A DNA stretch of 64,000 nt from Candidatus Physcousia equi. Its GTDB lineage: Bacteria; Bacteroidota; Bacteroidia; Bacteroidales; Bacteroidaceae. The stretch's first letter is position 1. The number at the start of each line of letters is the position of its first letter. Made by a program: the position numbers and the translations under genes. The stretch spans positions 1-64,000 of the forward strand of contig JAGHUD010000059.1 in NCBI GenBank assembly GCA_018065005.1, read 5' to 3'. The notes under the pieces were generated by a model that saw only the letters and a program-made list of their open reading frames with translations, did not search any database and was not told the origin of the DNA. Of this stretch, positions 8,711 to 18,105 are shown piece by piece.

Positions 8711-11008
8711 TCAGTTAAAGAAATTCCAACTAACGCCCCAATGAATGGAAAGAGGGTTGATGGGATAATGAGGAGCAAGAAACATATTGCCTGTACCTGC
8801 ATTCACATGGTTTACCGCTGCATATATGCGACAATGTTTCAAATGGAGGTTTGCGTAGACATTCACGATGGGATAATTACCTATCTTCACCATCGGCAAG
8901 GCAGGATCCTGTAAAGCAAACTGTCCGATGCTGGGAGCATAATCGGGTGCATCATAACTGGTGAAGTAGCGTATGTCGCCACCTACTTCTACACGCAGCA
9001 CCTTCTTTATACCCATGCGGAAGAGCAGAAAGAGGTTGCTGTAGACATTCAGTTTTGGCAAAGGAAGCAAGTTGCTAGAGGAGGTCTGAAAGGTAATCTC
9101 ATTCTCCCAGTTTAAGGGTCCCAATCTGAAGTCTTGTTTTAAAGCAGCACTGAACACCTGAATATTATGCGATACCTGCCCTACTCGCACGTTGTGACTG
9201 TATGCAGTAGACTGGTTGGATGCAGGGTCTGCACCTTCCAACAGTTTGTTCTGCATGGAGAGGTAGGTGTATCTTGCTAAATTTTCAAAACCTACCGTCA
9301 GACTCGTCTTAGTGCGACGATTGCTGAGTGTTCCTTCTATGCGCAAACGCTTCTCCATGTCCAAGTCATTGTCCCACCATGTGGTTTGACTGTGAAAATG
9401 ACGCAGATAGAAGTCAGGTTTCTGATTCTTAATGAACGCATGGACAGCCAATTGTGCAGTATCTCGTTTACCTATTGCCACATTAAGGTCGCCCCATCCT
9501 TCCACATTGAAAGCTCCTACCTTGCCAATGAGCGTAACCTCACCGTTCACTTTGTAGTGGAGCAACGAACCATTTCTTTTGCTCATTTCTCCCCCTACAC
9601 TGATGTCATTCTCTGCATATCGTTTGAAGGCAGAAGGGTTCGTGTTGTCGGCAATGGGGAGATCGTAGTTCTCGTGTTGATGGGTGGCAAAAAAGGTAAG
9701 ACCGAACTTAACCCATCGTTTAAATCCCTCATTGAGGGTGAGTCCGATTGTGTTGCGCAATTTGACGCCTCGCGTCTCATTGGAGAGATCTGCCGGAGTG
9801 CCATAGAAGAGATTGGTGTAATAATGCTCCGGTGTATTCTGGCTGTAATGATGATGAATAATATGATCCACCTGAAAAGTATGGATGAGGCTCGAAACGG
9901 AAACAAATTCGCGTGGATTGACCAAAGAATTTTCCCATTTCATTTGGAGCGAATCAACCATATTTCTACGAAAAGCAGAGTCGGCAAGTGCTATCTGGCG
10001 CAGACTGTCATTGAGCTGCATCAACAGTTCGTCATCGCTTGGCATCTTAGGCTTGATCGAATCAGGCACAACAAGTTCTCTATAGTAGCCCAAGTTGTAG
10101 CGATGCGTGAGATAGTAGGTCTGCACATCATTTCGGTTGAAAGCCTCTGCAAGCATAGAGGGTATGTCTTTTGAAGCATAGCTCTGCGGAAAGCTCTGCG
10201 GATTGCGAATATATCTGTCATCTTCAACACCTCCACTTTCTGCATTTTTCTGATGCGCGAAGTCGGTCCATAGATGCATTTGATAGCGTTCACCTTGATA
10301 ATAGCCGAACAAATTGGTGTTGAACACGGAGTTCTGAGAACTATTATAATATCCTCTTCCATAAAGATAATCTATCTTGAAACCTACCCCCGCACGTTTA
10401 TTGATATTTGTAGCAAAATAGGCACGCACGCGATCCTCTCCTGTTTGGTTGTTGCCGCAACTGTGATAGGAAAGGTTGGTTATGGGAGAGAGCGTATTAG
10501 AGAAGAGCGACTTTTCAAGAGGTTGAATGCCATAGTCGAGAGGTTGAAGGATAAGAAAAGGCATGAGCTCCGTTCTATTCAGGTAAACACGTGAAAGACG
10601 AGGAGATGCTATGTTGCCCAAGTAATTGTATTCACCATTATACCCATCCGTATTGTTGAAATGACTGTAATGGTGTACCATAGTGTCGTTGTTTTCGGTG
10701 GGTATGATGGTGCCCAAACGACGATCGAGTGTCCATTGAAAAACACCTATTGGCATGTGTTTATCATGTTTCGTCGTATCGCGTCCCCACGTAACCCGAT
10801 TGGAGCCATTTTTCTCATCACCATTAGAAGGAGACCACATAGTTGAGGCACCACCGAGCGCATTATCCGAGACCCGCTCATTGCCTTCAGCAGAGCGAAT
10901 CTGAGCGTTCGATGCCACCTGGAAAAGGAAAAGCAATAATAGCGACAACGACCGCCTACACCATGTGCGGGCGGTCTGAATGGTCGTATTTTGTGCGACT
11001 ATGAACAT
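8711..11008 (-). CDS. Putative porin (Porin_10-like beta-barrel)
   Basis: A 765-residue outer-membrane protein. After the first ATG a hydrophobic signal segment SLSLLLLFLFQVASNAQ is preceded by about 18 residues, so a start inside the frame (or an unusually long n-region) is possible. The remainder has barrel-like alternating aromatic strands and the pattern GVFQWTLDRRLGTIIPTEND-like followed by 'NNTDGYNGEYNYLGN.ASPRLSRVYLNRTE', which I associate with the Bacteroidetes 'putative porin' family. The last residue is Phe-Asn after aromatic strands, as expected for barrels. It is 12 nt downstream of a small membrane protein gene and upstream of lptD, so they could form one transcript. Confidence 0.75.
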   Translation of the reverse strand: MFIVAQNTTIQTARTWCRRSLSLLLLFLFQVASNAQIRSAEGNERVSDNALGGASTMWSPSNGDEKNGSNRVTWGRDTTKHDKHMPIGVFQWTLDRRLGTIIPTENNDTMVHHYSHFNNTDGYNGEYNYLGNIASPRLSRVYLNRTELMPFLILQPLDYGIQPLEKSLFSNTLSPITNLSYHSCGNNQTGEDRVRAYFATNINKRAGVGFKIDYLYGRGYYNSSQNSVFNTNLFGYYQGERYQMHLWTDFAHQKNAESGGVEDDRYIRNPQSFPQSYASKDIPSMLAEAFNRNDVQTYYLTHRYNLGYYRELVVPDSIKPKMPSDDELLMQLNDSLRQIALADSAFRRNMVDSLQMKWENSLVNPREFVSVSSLIHTFQVDHIIHHHYSQNTPEHYYTNLFYGTPADLSNETRGVKLRNTIGLTLNEGFKRWVKFGLTFFATHQHENYDLPIADNTNPSAFKRYAENDISVGGEMSKRNGSLLHYKVNGEVTLIGKVGAFNVEGWGDLNVAIGKRDTAQLAVHAFIKNQKPDFYLRHFHSQTTWWDNDLDMEKRLRIEGTLSNRRTKTSLTVGFENLARYTYLSMQNKLLEGADPASNQSTAYSHNVRVGQVSHNIQVFSAALKQDFRLGPLNWENEITFQTSSSNLLPLPKLNVYSNLFLLFRMGIKKVLRVEVGGDIRYFTSYDAPDYAPSIGQFALQDPALPMVKIGNYPIVNVYANLHLKHCRIYAAVNHVNAGTGNMFLAPHYPINPLSIHWGVSWNFFN

Positions 11009-11020
11009 TTCAAATACTCG

Positions 11021-11260
11021 TTAAGCCGTAAAACGCAAGACAAATTCTATGATTTTTAGAAGCATCCCTGCCCCTACTACATACAACGCCGGGAGTTTTT
11101 CTCCATCCTTGAAAACGAAGAAATAGAGTACCAGCCCCACTACTGCCAGCAGGAGGTAGACTACGTTAAGAACGGCACGCAGTTTCTCACGTCCAATTCC
11201 TCGGTTACGCTTTGCACGCAGTTTGGCTACTTGCGCTTCGAGTTCTTCAAGTTGATTCAT
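11021..11260 (-). CDS. Small two-helix membrane protein with coiled-coil start
   Basis: 79 residues. Residues 1-20 (MNQLEELEAQVAKLRAKRNR) form a short amphipathic helix, then two hydrophobic segments (about 30-47 and 56-73) separated by the charged FKDGEKLP loop. I do not recognise the family. The gene is tightly coupled to the porin gene (12 nt) and lies 153 nt below the DUF4468 gene. Gene order on one strand suggests it belongs to the envelope operon. Confidence 0.6.
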   Translation of the reverse strand: MNQLEELEAQVAKLRAKRNRGIGREKLRAVLNVVYLLLAVVGLVLYFFVFKDGEKLPALYVVGAGMLLKIIEFVLRFTA

Positions 11261-11413
11261 CTAACCAAGTTGAAAGGTAAATAAGTGTTCAATCGTTTTA
11301 TGTCAGAGTAAAGCAGATGAGGTTTTCATCAAATGGCACTTCTTGATGACCACCTCTTCTTGGTTCTAGTCACCTGCTTCATCTCCACTAATTTTCACCG
11401 TGGTCCCATGCAC

Positions 11414-12052
11414 TTAATCAACAGAAACCGCCTTGCGTACCTTCTTTTGTTCGGTAGGCACCATCTTGGGCGTTTCTTCAAACATATCCATTGCACTTTC
11501 CATGAGTTCATTGAAGCGATCTATCGTCTTGCGACGGAACTTACCACTTCTGGGCAGCAACTTATCGCGCGTTTTATTCAGCGCATTCGCATCGTTGATC
11601 CACTCTTCAGCACGATAGGTATCGCCACGATTGCCCTCCATGTCCTCACCATAGTACCAGGCTAAGCCCGTCTGTGTGATAAGCACGCGGTCTCCATCGA
11701 TGGATACTGCCAAGGTGTAGCGAAAACGGGCACGGTCAAGGTTGAGGAACCTTTTTGTGAAAACCTGCCATTCACACACTTTTGCCACAATCGTGTCAGG
11801 TTCATCCATGACAACTCGGGCATAGTTGGTGGGAGCAGGAATAGAGTTTTCCACGAGATTTTCTATCCATGACTTCATCACGTCATGAATCTGGATGGAA
11901 GATTTTCCAGGCACTCGAAACGATTCCTGAAACGTCACGACACCATTCACTTCTGGCACTGCGCCAGCCAAGTATGGTGCATCGTCTTTCTTTGCTTTAG
12001 CATTTGCCAGAATAGGGAGGCAAAAGAGAATTGCGAAAAGAATCTTTTTCAT
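11414..12052 (-). CDS. Exported DUF4468-like protein
   Basis: A signal peptide (MKKILFAILFCLPILANA) leads to a ~190-residue periplasmic or outer-membrane-facing protein. The pattern VNGVVTFQESFRVPGKSSIQIHDVMKSW is typical of the DUF4468 family of Bacteroidetes (TBP-like fold). The C-terminus is charged and probably disordered. Function unknown. It follows the MacB-type permease by 17 nt, so it is very likely co-transcribed with the efflux genes. Confidence 0.75.
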   Translation of the reverse strand: MKKILFAILFCLPILANAKAKKDDAPYLAGAVPEVNGVVTFQESFRVPGKSSIQIHDVMKSWIENLVENSIPAPTNYARVVMDEPDTIVAKVCEWQVFTKRFLNLDRARFRYTLAVSIDGDRVLITQTGLAWYYGEDMEGNRGDTYRAEEWINDANALNKTRDKLLPRSGKFRRKTIDRFNELMESAMDMFEETPKMVPTEQKKVRKAVSVD

Positions 12053-12069
12053 ATTAGACTTAAGAATAT

Positions 12070-13290
12070 TTATTCGTATCTTATTGCTTCAATCGGGTCC
12101 ATACGAGCGGCTTTGCGTGCCGGGATGAAACCAAAAATGAGACCAATGAGCGCACAGACAGTGAAACTAAGCACCACACTCCAGAGCGGAACGCTACAAG
12201 GCAAACCCATACTGCTTGCAGCAGTGGCACCTCCGATGCCGACGATCACGCCCAACAAGCCTCCGGTGAGTGAGATCATAATCGCTTCCACCAAAAATTG
12301 CCGAGAGATGTCTCTGCCTCTTGCGCCTACACTCATGCGCAAACCAATTTCCTTTGTTCGTTCTGTCACGCTCACGAGCATAATGTTCATGATGCCGATG
12401 CCTGCCACGAGCAGGGAGAATGCTGCGGCAACGACCAGTATGATGGTGATGGTGTCCATGGTGGTCGACATGGTCTCCATCATCTCTTGCTGCGACCGAA
12501 TGGTGAAGTCCTCTGGCATCCCCTCCTTAATCTTATGGTTGCGCGAGAGGATCGTCTTCAATTCGTCAATACAAGCGTCACTCTGTTCTTCCGACAAAGC
12601 ACTCACGTTGATGGTAGAGAGATAGTTCTGTGCAGCAATTCGCTTCATCACCGTGGTATAGGGTGCAATGATCACATTGTCCTGGTCCATGCCCCAATTA
12701 TTAAAACCTTTCGACTTGAGCACACCGATGATGCGCAACGGAATGCTCTTGAAGCGTATCGTCTTGCCGATGCAATCTGCATTTTTGTCGCCGAAGAGTT
12801 CCTCGACAATGGTTCGCCCGACGAGACAAACCTTGGCACTCTTCTTGATGTCTTCGGGCGTAAAACAGTCGCCGTCCTCAAGCGTCCACAGCTTGACATC
12901 GAGATACTCTGGTGTCTCGCCATAAACGGTGGTCGTCGTGTTGTTCGCACCATAAATGACCTGTCCAGACGACGTCACCTCCGGACTCACATTCCTGATT
13001 AGCTTTGCTTCATTCTTGATGCTTTCATAGTCTGCCACCTTAAGCGTCTGCATGGCTGACGGATCCTGGCGCACCCCTCCATGCATGTCCGCCCCAGGTC
13101 GTATGATGATGAGATTGGTTCCCATCTTCGACAGTTCCTGTCGGATGCTCATCTTAGAACCTTGTCCGATGCTCATCATGATGATGACAGCAGCCACGCC
13201 AATGATGATACCCAACATGGATAGCAAGGTGCGTATCTTATTATTCAATATGGCCATAATGGCCACTCTTATCAAGTTAGCAAAACTCAC
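12070..13290 (-). CDS. MacB-type ABC transporter permease
   Basis: Inner-membrane permease of a mechanotransmission-type tripartite exporter. Layout of the FtsX/MacB family: TM1 near residues 15-42 (TLLSMLGIIIGVAAVIIMM), a large periplasmic domain (about 45-280) and three C-terminal TM helices ending in FIPARKAARMDPIEAIRYE, the standard family ending. Residues RTKEIGLRMSVGA match the conserved coupling-helix region. The ATPase is a separate gene just upstream, whereas E. coli MacB has both in one chain. Genes for the adaptor and the outer-membrane channel are upstream in the same operon. The exported substrate cannot be told from the sequence. Confidence 0.92.
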   Translation of the reverse strand: MSFANLIRVAIMAILNNKIRTLLSMLGIIIGVAAVIIMMSIGQGSKMSIRQELSKMGTNLIIIRPGADMHGGVRQDPSAMQTLKVADYESIKNEAKLIRNVSPEVTSSGQVIYGANNTTTTVYGETPEYLDVKLWTLEDGDCFTPEDIKKSAKVCLVGRTIVEELFGDKNADCIGKTIRFKSIPLRIIGVLKSKGFNNWGMDQDNVIIAPYTTVMKRIAAQNYLSTINVSALSEEQSDACIDELKTILSRNHKIKEGMPEDFTIRSQQEMMETMSTTMDTITIILVVAAAFSLLVAGIGIMNIMLVSVTERTKEIGLRMSVGARGRDISRQFLVEAIMISLTGGLLGVIVGIGGATAASSMGLPCSVPLWSVVLSFTVCALIGLIFGFIPARKAARMDPIEAIRYE

Positions 13291-13382
13291 AATTTCTATT
13301 TTCTTAATGATTGAACGTCTATAACAAAGGACTTGCGGGTTCGCTGCCGTCTGCAGCCGCCACTCACAGCATGCGCGGTTCG

Positions 13383-14147
13383 TTAATCGTCCTGCGGTGC
13401 AGGGAGCGCAGCAAGTGCTTCTGCAGCACTTTGGATGTTTTCGTTTATCTGGTCCTCGCGTATTTTACCATCTCGAAGCATGATGTTCCTGCTGGAGTAT
13501 TGGGCTATCTCAGGGTTGTGGGTGACAAAAATAATGGTTCTTCCCTCCTTATGCAGTCGTTGGAACAGAACGAGCATCTCAAAAGAAGTTCTTGTATCGA
13601 GGTTACCTGTTGCCTCGTCTGCCAGGATGACTGCAGGGTCATTGACGAGCGCTCTTGCAATAGCCACACGTTGCATCTGACCACCTGACATTTGGTTGGA
13701 CTTATGTTCAAGCCGTTCGCCAAGTCCAACTGCCTGAAGAGCCTTGACAGCAGCTTCTCGTCGCTGTTTTGCATTGTACTTGGTGTTGTACATCAGGGGC
13801 AACTCCACGTTTTCTACTGCCGTTGTCTTTGGCAGCAGATTATAATTCTGGAAGACGAAACCAATTTTACGGTTGCGAAGCACGGCTCTTTCCGACCGTT
13901 TCATCTTGCGCACCGGCGTTCCGTCAAGATAATACTCCCCACTTGTTGGAGTATCGAGACATCCCAGTTGGTTGAGCAGAGTTGATTTTCCGCTTCCCGA
14001 CGTACCCATGATCGTCACGAACTCACCTTCATAAATCTTGAAGCTGATGCCACGCAGAGCATGGACCACCTCGCTTCCGACCTTGAAGTTTCGTCTGACA
14101 TCTTGCAGTTCGATGACAACCCTCTTGTTATCTTTCATAACTTCCAC
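13383..14147 (-). CDS. MacB-type ABC transporter ATPase
   Basis: Cytoplasmic ATPase partner of the permease encoded 92 nt downstream. It has Walker A (GTSGSGKST, about residues 49-57), the Q-loop (FQNYNLLP), the signature MSGGQMQRVAIARAL, Walker B with catalytic Glu (VILADEATGNLD) and the switch His (FVTHN). Length 254 is somewhat longer than the usual LolD/MacB ATPase domain because of a C-terminal extension rich in Ala. The ATG at 14147 is six nt after the adaptor's stop; an internal ATG three codons later is an equally possible start. Confidence 0.93.
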   Translation of the reverse strand: MEVMKDNKRVVIELQDVRRNFKVGSEVVHALRGISFKIYEGEFVTIMGTSGSGKSTLLNQLGCLDTPTSGEYYLDGTPVRKMKRSERAVLRNRKIGFVFQNYNLLPKTTAVENVELPLMYNTKYNAKQRREAAVKALQAVGLGERLEHKSNQMSGGQMQRVAIARALVNDPAVILADEATGNLDTRTSFEMLVLFQRLHKEGRTIIFVTHNPEIAQYSSRNIMLRDGKIREDQINENIQSAAEALAALPAPQDD

Positions 14148-14153
14148 TTACGT

Positions 14154-15317
14154 TTAGTTGCCCGGCTTTTTCTTTTGGTCCCTTCCTTTTGGCTGAGGCA
14201 TAAAGGGATTCTTTCCACCTATGCCTTCTTGATCGGGCATAGCCACCACGATATCAGTAATCAGTTCCGTACCAGGCTTGAGCCCCTTCACGGCAGTCAC
14301 TGTTCCATTGGTAATTCCGGTTTCTACAGGTAGGGCTTTTATCGTCATTCCATCCTTCACCCACACCTTATGTTCGCTCTGGCAGTCAACAATGCTTTCT
14401 CCTTCGTCAAGCATGTCAGGAGTGGGTGTGAAGCGGAGCGCCTTGTTGGCAACATACACAACATTGTTCACCTCCATCGTAAAGATGGTGATGGATGCTG
14501 TAAGTCCGGGCTTAAGTTTAAGGTCTGCATTAGGAGCGCTCACCACTACTTCGTAGGTCACAACGTTACTTTCAGTGGTGGCTTGCTGACGCACTTGTGT
14601 CACCTCCCCCTCAAAGACATCGTTGGGGAACGCATCCACCGTGAAGCTAACACGTTGCCCCTCGCGCACCTCGCCTATGTCAGCCTCGTCCACGTCGGCA
14701 ATGACGCGCATCTGAGTCAGGTCTTGTGCTATTTTGAAGAGCGTGGGTGTGTTGAAACTTGAAGCAACAGTCTGTCCCTCTTCCACCTCCTTCGACAGCA
14801 CGATGCCGTCTATGGGACTTGTAATGGTGGCATAGCCCAGATTCGTCTGTGCCTTCTTTACACTTTCTCGCGTCTGCGCCACTTGCTGTTCAGCCTGCTG
14901 ATAAGAGAGACGGGCTTGCTCGAAGTCGTTGGCGCTCACAAGTCCCTTGTTGAAGAGGTTCTTAAATCTTTCGTAATTCGTCTTCTGGTAGCTTAGGTTG
15001 TTGAGTTGGTTGGTCAACTGTGCCTTGGCTGAGTTCAGTTCACTCGTCAAGTTCGTCTTGTCGAGCTCAGCAATAACCTGTCCAGCCTTCACCACACTGT
15101 TATAGTCAACGTATAGTTTGTTGACAATGCCACTGACCTGCGTGCCGACGTCCACGCTCGTCACCGGTTCGATGGTGCCTGTGGCAGTCACCGTCGTATT
15201 GATGTCACCTTGCTCCACTTCTATGGTAGCAACGGTCTTCTCTGTCTTCTTTCCACAACCACTCATCATCAGAAGAAGGGCAGCAAGTGGCAAGATCATG
15301 GTCTTCATTATTTTCAT
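14154..15317 (-). CDS. MacA-like periplasmic adaptor lipoprotein
   Basis: Membrane-fusion protein that links the inner-membrane exporter to a TolC channel. A lipobox (MMSGCGKK, Cys about residue 21) predicts lipid attachment. After it come the lipoyl half-motif (TVTATGTIEPVTSVDVGTQV), a long alpha-hairpin (about residues 85-160, with a coiled-coil of Gln/Asn-rich helices), the second lipoyl half (ATITSPIDGIVLSKEVEEGQ), and the beta-barrel and membrane-proximal domains. The C-terminal tail (QPKGRDQKKKPGN) is basic. It follows the TolC-like gene by 35 nt and directly precedes the ATPase. Confidence 0.92.
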   Translation of the reverse strand: MKIMKTMILPLAALLLMMSGCGKKTEKTVATIEVEQGDINTTVTATGTIEPVTSVDVGTQVSGIVNKLYVDYNSVVKAGQVIAELDKTNLTSELNSAKAQLTNQLNNLSYQKTNYERFKNLFNKGLVSANDFEQARLSYQQAEQQVAQTRESVKKAQTNLGYATITSPIDGIVLSKEVEEGQTVASSFNTPTLFKIAQDLTQMRVIADVDEADIGEVREGQRVSFTVDAFPNDVFEGEVTQVRQQATTESNVVTYEVVVSAPNADLKLKPGLTASITIFTMEVNNVVYVANKALRFTPTPDMLDEGESIVDCQSEHKVWVKDGMTIKALPVETGITNGTVTAVKGLKPGTELITDIVVAMPDQEGIGGKNPFMPQPKGRDQKKKPGN

Positions 15318-15352
15318 AGTGATGTGTTATCGTTTTTTAGTATGGTATGGGG

Positions 15353-16687
15353 TCACATGTCGATTTCTGCTCCTGCATAAAACTTCAGCAATTGAGCATA
15401 GAGCAATGCGTTGTATTTGCTTTCAAGAAGTTTCTGCTCGGCATTCAGGAGGTTGTCTCGTCCTTGCAAGAGTTCTACAACGTTCTTGAGACCCTCCTTG
15501 AATTGTTCGTTGAGCTGGTTGTAACTCTCTCGCTGACTCTGTGCAGCACTACGGGCTGCAAGGTATCGTTGTTGGTTTGTGGTGGCATTGAGCCAATAGT
15601 CCTCGATGACGGACGACAGTTTGTTGCGTTGGTCCATCAGGTCAAGTTGGCTGTCCGTCTTGCTCAGTCGAGCCTTTTCGACGGCACTTCTTACTCTTTG
15701 CTGATCGAAGATGGGCACGCTTATGGTTACGCCTAAACTACCATTCAGATTGCGCTTCATTTGTTGACCGTATGCAACGCTGCTACCCGTCGAATGACTG
15801 TCGCCGATGCCTCCGTTGAGCGTCACGGTGGGTTGGTAGCCTGCTTTCTCTATCTTCTCTTTCAATGTGGCAGCATCGATGCTCAACAGCGCGCTGCGTA
15901 TCTCGGGGCGAGTGCTCATTGCCTGCTCGAAGACCGACTGAGCCGATGGCAGAGGCTGCATCACTTGATCGTCGGTGGGCTCCTGACCAGTTATGTCAAA
16001 GGCTGTGTTCAGGTCGAGTTCAAGCAAGGCCTTGAGTTGTCTTTTATAGTTGGCAATCTGCGTCCGGCTGTTCACCACGTCGTATCTTGCATTGCTGTAT
16101 TGCGCTTCGAGCGTTGTCACTTCAGCTTTAGCCATTTGTCCGTTCTCATAAAGCGCCTGACCTCTTTCCCACTGCTTTTTGGCTGTTTCTGCCAACTGCT
16201 CTGCCACTTTTTCTGCTTCTGAGGTATAGAGAATGGCAACGTAGAGCTTAGCGATCTCTTCCTGTATGCTGAGTCCGGTTATCTCGGTAGAGAGTGAAGA
16301 AATCTGATTCTCAATCTCCTGATTTTTCACATTCATGCGATTTGCCCCTCCGTTCCAGACGGTCCAGGAGGCATTCAGACCATAGGTGCCCTGCCCCGTC
16401 ACTTTCTTGGTGATGGCAGTCACTTGGCCGTCCTGAACAATGGCAGAGGATTCCTGAAAGGGACGATAGCCCAAGCTCTGCGTTGTAGCGAAACTCAGGG
16501 TGGGCAGCAACTGCGCCTTGTATTGGTTGAGGCTCACTTCGCCTTTCTGCTCGCTCACGATGGATTTTTGTATCTGAATATTGTTTTGCAAGGCATATTC
16601 AAGACACTCATGCAAGGTCCATCCTTCCTGAGCTTGAGCAAGAAGAGGAAGGTGAAGCAGCGTCAGGAGTATTTGCAGTGATTTCAT
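15353..16687 (-). CDS. TolC-family outer-membrane efflux channel
   Basis: First gene of the efflux operon. A signal peptide (about residues 1-19, ending AQA) precedes two similar halves of long alpha-helices and short beta strands, the TolC repeat layout. Typical pieces are LHECLEYALQNNIQIQKS near the start and a second-half counterpart around YWLNATTNQQRYLAARSAAQSQRESYNQLNEQFKEG. 444 residues is the normal family length. A TAATTTTG promoter box lies about 36 nt upstream on the minus strand. Confidence 0.93.
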   Translation of the reverse strand: MKSLQILLTLLHLPLLAQAQEGWTLHECLEYALQNNIQIQKSIVSEQKGEVSLNQYKAQLLPTLSFATTQSLGYRPFQESSAIVQDGQVTAITKKVTGQGTYGLNASWTVWNGGANRMNVKNQEIENQISSLSTEITGLSIQEEIAKLYVAILYTSEAEKVAEQLAETAKKQWERGQALYENGQMAKAEVTTLEAQYSNARYDVVNSRTQIANYKRQLKALLELDLNTAFDITGQEPTDDQVMQPLPSAQSVFEQAMSTRPEIRSALLSIDAATLKEKIEKAGYQPTVTLNGGIGDSHSTGSSVAYGQQMKRNLNGSLGVTISVPIFDQQRVRSAVEKARLSKTDSQLDLMDQRNKLSSVIEDYWLNATTNQQRYLAARSAAQSQRESYNQLNEQFKEGLKNVVELLQGRDNLLNAEQKLLESKYNALLYAQLLKFYAGAEIDM

Positions 16688-16722
16688 CTCGTTTGGTTAG
16701 TTGTTAAATGGCTAAATCGCTA

Positions 16723-16730
16723 CAAAATTA
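16723..16730 (-). promoter_or_regulatory. Promoter -7 box for the efflux operon
   Basis: On the minus strand the bases read TAATTTTG, matching TAnnTTTG, about 36 nt before the TolC-like start. It lies in the divergent region shared with ribE. Confidence 0.5.
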
Positions 16731-16804
16731 CGGATTCTTCTGCTTTTTTCCAAACAATTCAACTTTTTTTTTCCGAGTTTAACTTTTAAACCATTTTTTT
16801 TTAT

Positions 16805-16812
16805 TATTTTTG
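16805..16812 (+). promoter_or_regulatory. Promoter -7 box for ribE
   Basis: TATTTTTG fits the TAnnTTTG consensus and is 34 nt before the ribE ATG. The surroundings are very A/T-rich. Confidence 0.5.
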
Positions 16813-16845
16813 CATTATCTAACGTAAACCACAACAACAAGCACT

Positions 16846-17448
16846 ATGTTTTCAGGTATTGTAGAAGAGACGGCAAGGGTCGTCAAAATCGAGCACGAAC
16901 AGGACAACGTACACATCACCATGCGTTGCTCCTTCACCAATGAACTTTCTATCGACCAGAGTGTTGCTCACAACGGAGTCTGCCTTACCGTCGTGAGCAT
17001 TGAAGGCGAGACATACACGGTAACTGCTATGCGCGAAACGCTTCTGCGCTCCAATCTCGGAGAGCTCAAAGAGGGCGATGAGGTCAACGTGGAGCGGTCG
17101 ATGATGATGAACGGCAGGCTCGATGGGCACATCGTACAGGGCCACGTCGACCAAACTGCGTTATGTACCCGCATTGAAGACCAAGAAGGCAGCCATCAAT
17201 ACACCTTCGAATATGACTTCCATCCGGATATGGCACGCCGTGGATACTTTTGCGTCGACAAGGGAAGCATCACCGTCAATGGCGTCAGTCTGACTGTCTG
17301 CAACCCCACCGAGTGCTCTTTCCAGGTCTGCATTATCCCCTACACATTCGACCACACAAACTTTCACAACATCAGTGTGGGCTCGCGCGTCAACCTCGAG
17401 TTCGACATCATCGGCAAGTACATTGCGCGCATGAACGCACTCGTCTGA
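16846..17448 (+). CDS. ribE: Riboflavin synthase alpha chain
   Basis: Converts two molecules of 6,7-dimethyl-8-ribityllumazine to riboflavin plus a pyrimidinedione. The 200-residue protein has two lumazine-binding repeats: the first opens with MFSGIVEE and VAHNGVCLTV, the second with GHIVQGHVDQT and DKGSITVNGVSLTV. These are the standard motifs, including the N-terminal MFSGIVE of the trimer active site. The gene stands alone here; the other riboflavin gene in the window, ribB, is 46 kb away. Confidence 0.95.
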   Translation: MFSGIVEETARVVKIEHEQDNVHITMRCSFTNELSIDQSVAHNGVCLTVVSIEGETYTVTAMRETLLRSNLGELKEGDEVNVERSMMMNGRLDGHIVQGHVDQTALCTRIEDQEGSHQYTFEYDFHPDMARRGYFCVDKGSITVNGVSLTVCNPTECSFQVCIIPYTFDHTNFHNISVGSRVNLEFDIIGKYIARMNALV

Positions 17449-17499
17449 CGCTTCGGACCAGGTCACCCTCTGAATGTGAGCTCTCCCTGAGTATGGAAG

Positions 17500-17868
17500 G
17501 TGGTTAGTAAAGATTTTTTACCATACCTGAAAAGAGAAGGTCTTGATGTCATGACACCTCATCCTGCATGTGGCGGTGGTGGCAGCAACGACAATTCCCA
17601 TTGGGATGGAAAGACAAAGGATGACTTGGATGAAGCAATGCGAAAGCGGCTCAGAAAAAGTCTCGTTGGCTTCGGATTCGAGCTCGCTGGTGCCGCTGTA
17701 GATTGCATCAAGGCAGACTCCTGCAGCATGCGCCACAAGGGATGCACCATAACTCCCCAATACATGCACTTTGCTTGTCAGGAACTGGGTGTCTTTAGTG
17801 TTCGTTGCAGCTTATCATACCTTGTCTCTTCATATTGCCAATCACTCTGTCTGTTGGATTTTTCGTAG
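17500..17868 (+). CDS. Uncertain open frame, no family recognised
   Basis: A 122-codon frame begins 51 nt after ribE. Its middle (about residues 22-65) is hydrophilic with a Gly run and DGKTKDDLDEAMRKRLRKSL, plausible for a real protein or a gene fragment; the last ~35 residues are rich in Cys, Ser, Tyr and Leu and look like read-through of non-coding DNA. There is no clear promoter or ribosome site. A competing frame of 83 codons lies on the other strand over the same bases. I consider a degraded gene or chance frame more likely than an intact one. Confidence 0.2.
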   Translation: MVSKDFLPYLKREGLDVMTPHPACGGGGSNDNSHWDGKTKDDLDEAMRKRLRKSLVGFGFELAGAAVDCIKADSCSMRHKGCTITPQYMHFACQELGVFSVRCSLSYLVSSYCQSLCLLDFS

Positions 17869-18105
17869 CTGACATAAGCTGCTGCTAAAGAGTTATAAAG
17901 TTACGATTTTTTCTTCAGATTTCAAGATTCATTCAGTTAAATATATGTAAGTTAAGCACTCAATTGTACGCTATAAACGAACAAGAACAGAACAACGAAT
18001 TGCGCGAAGTGAACAAGAGAATCACCACCTCTCATAGTCATATTCCCGAGGTATAAACATTATGATTTTTTTTTAAACATTGACTAATATACGAAGAGAA
18101 TAATA

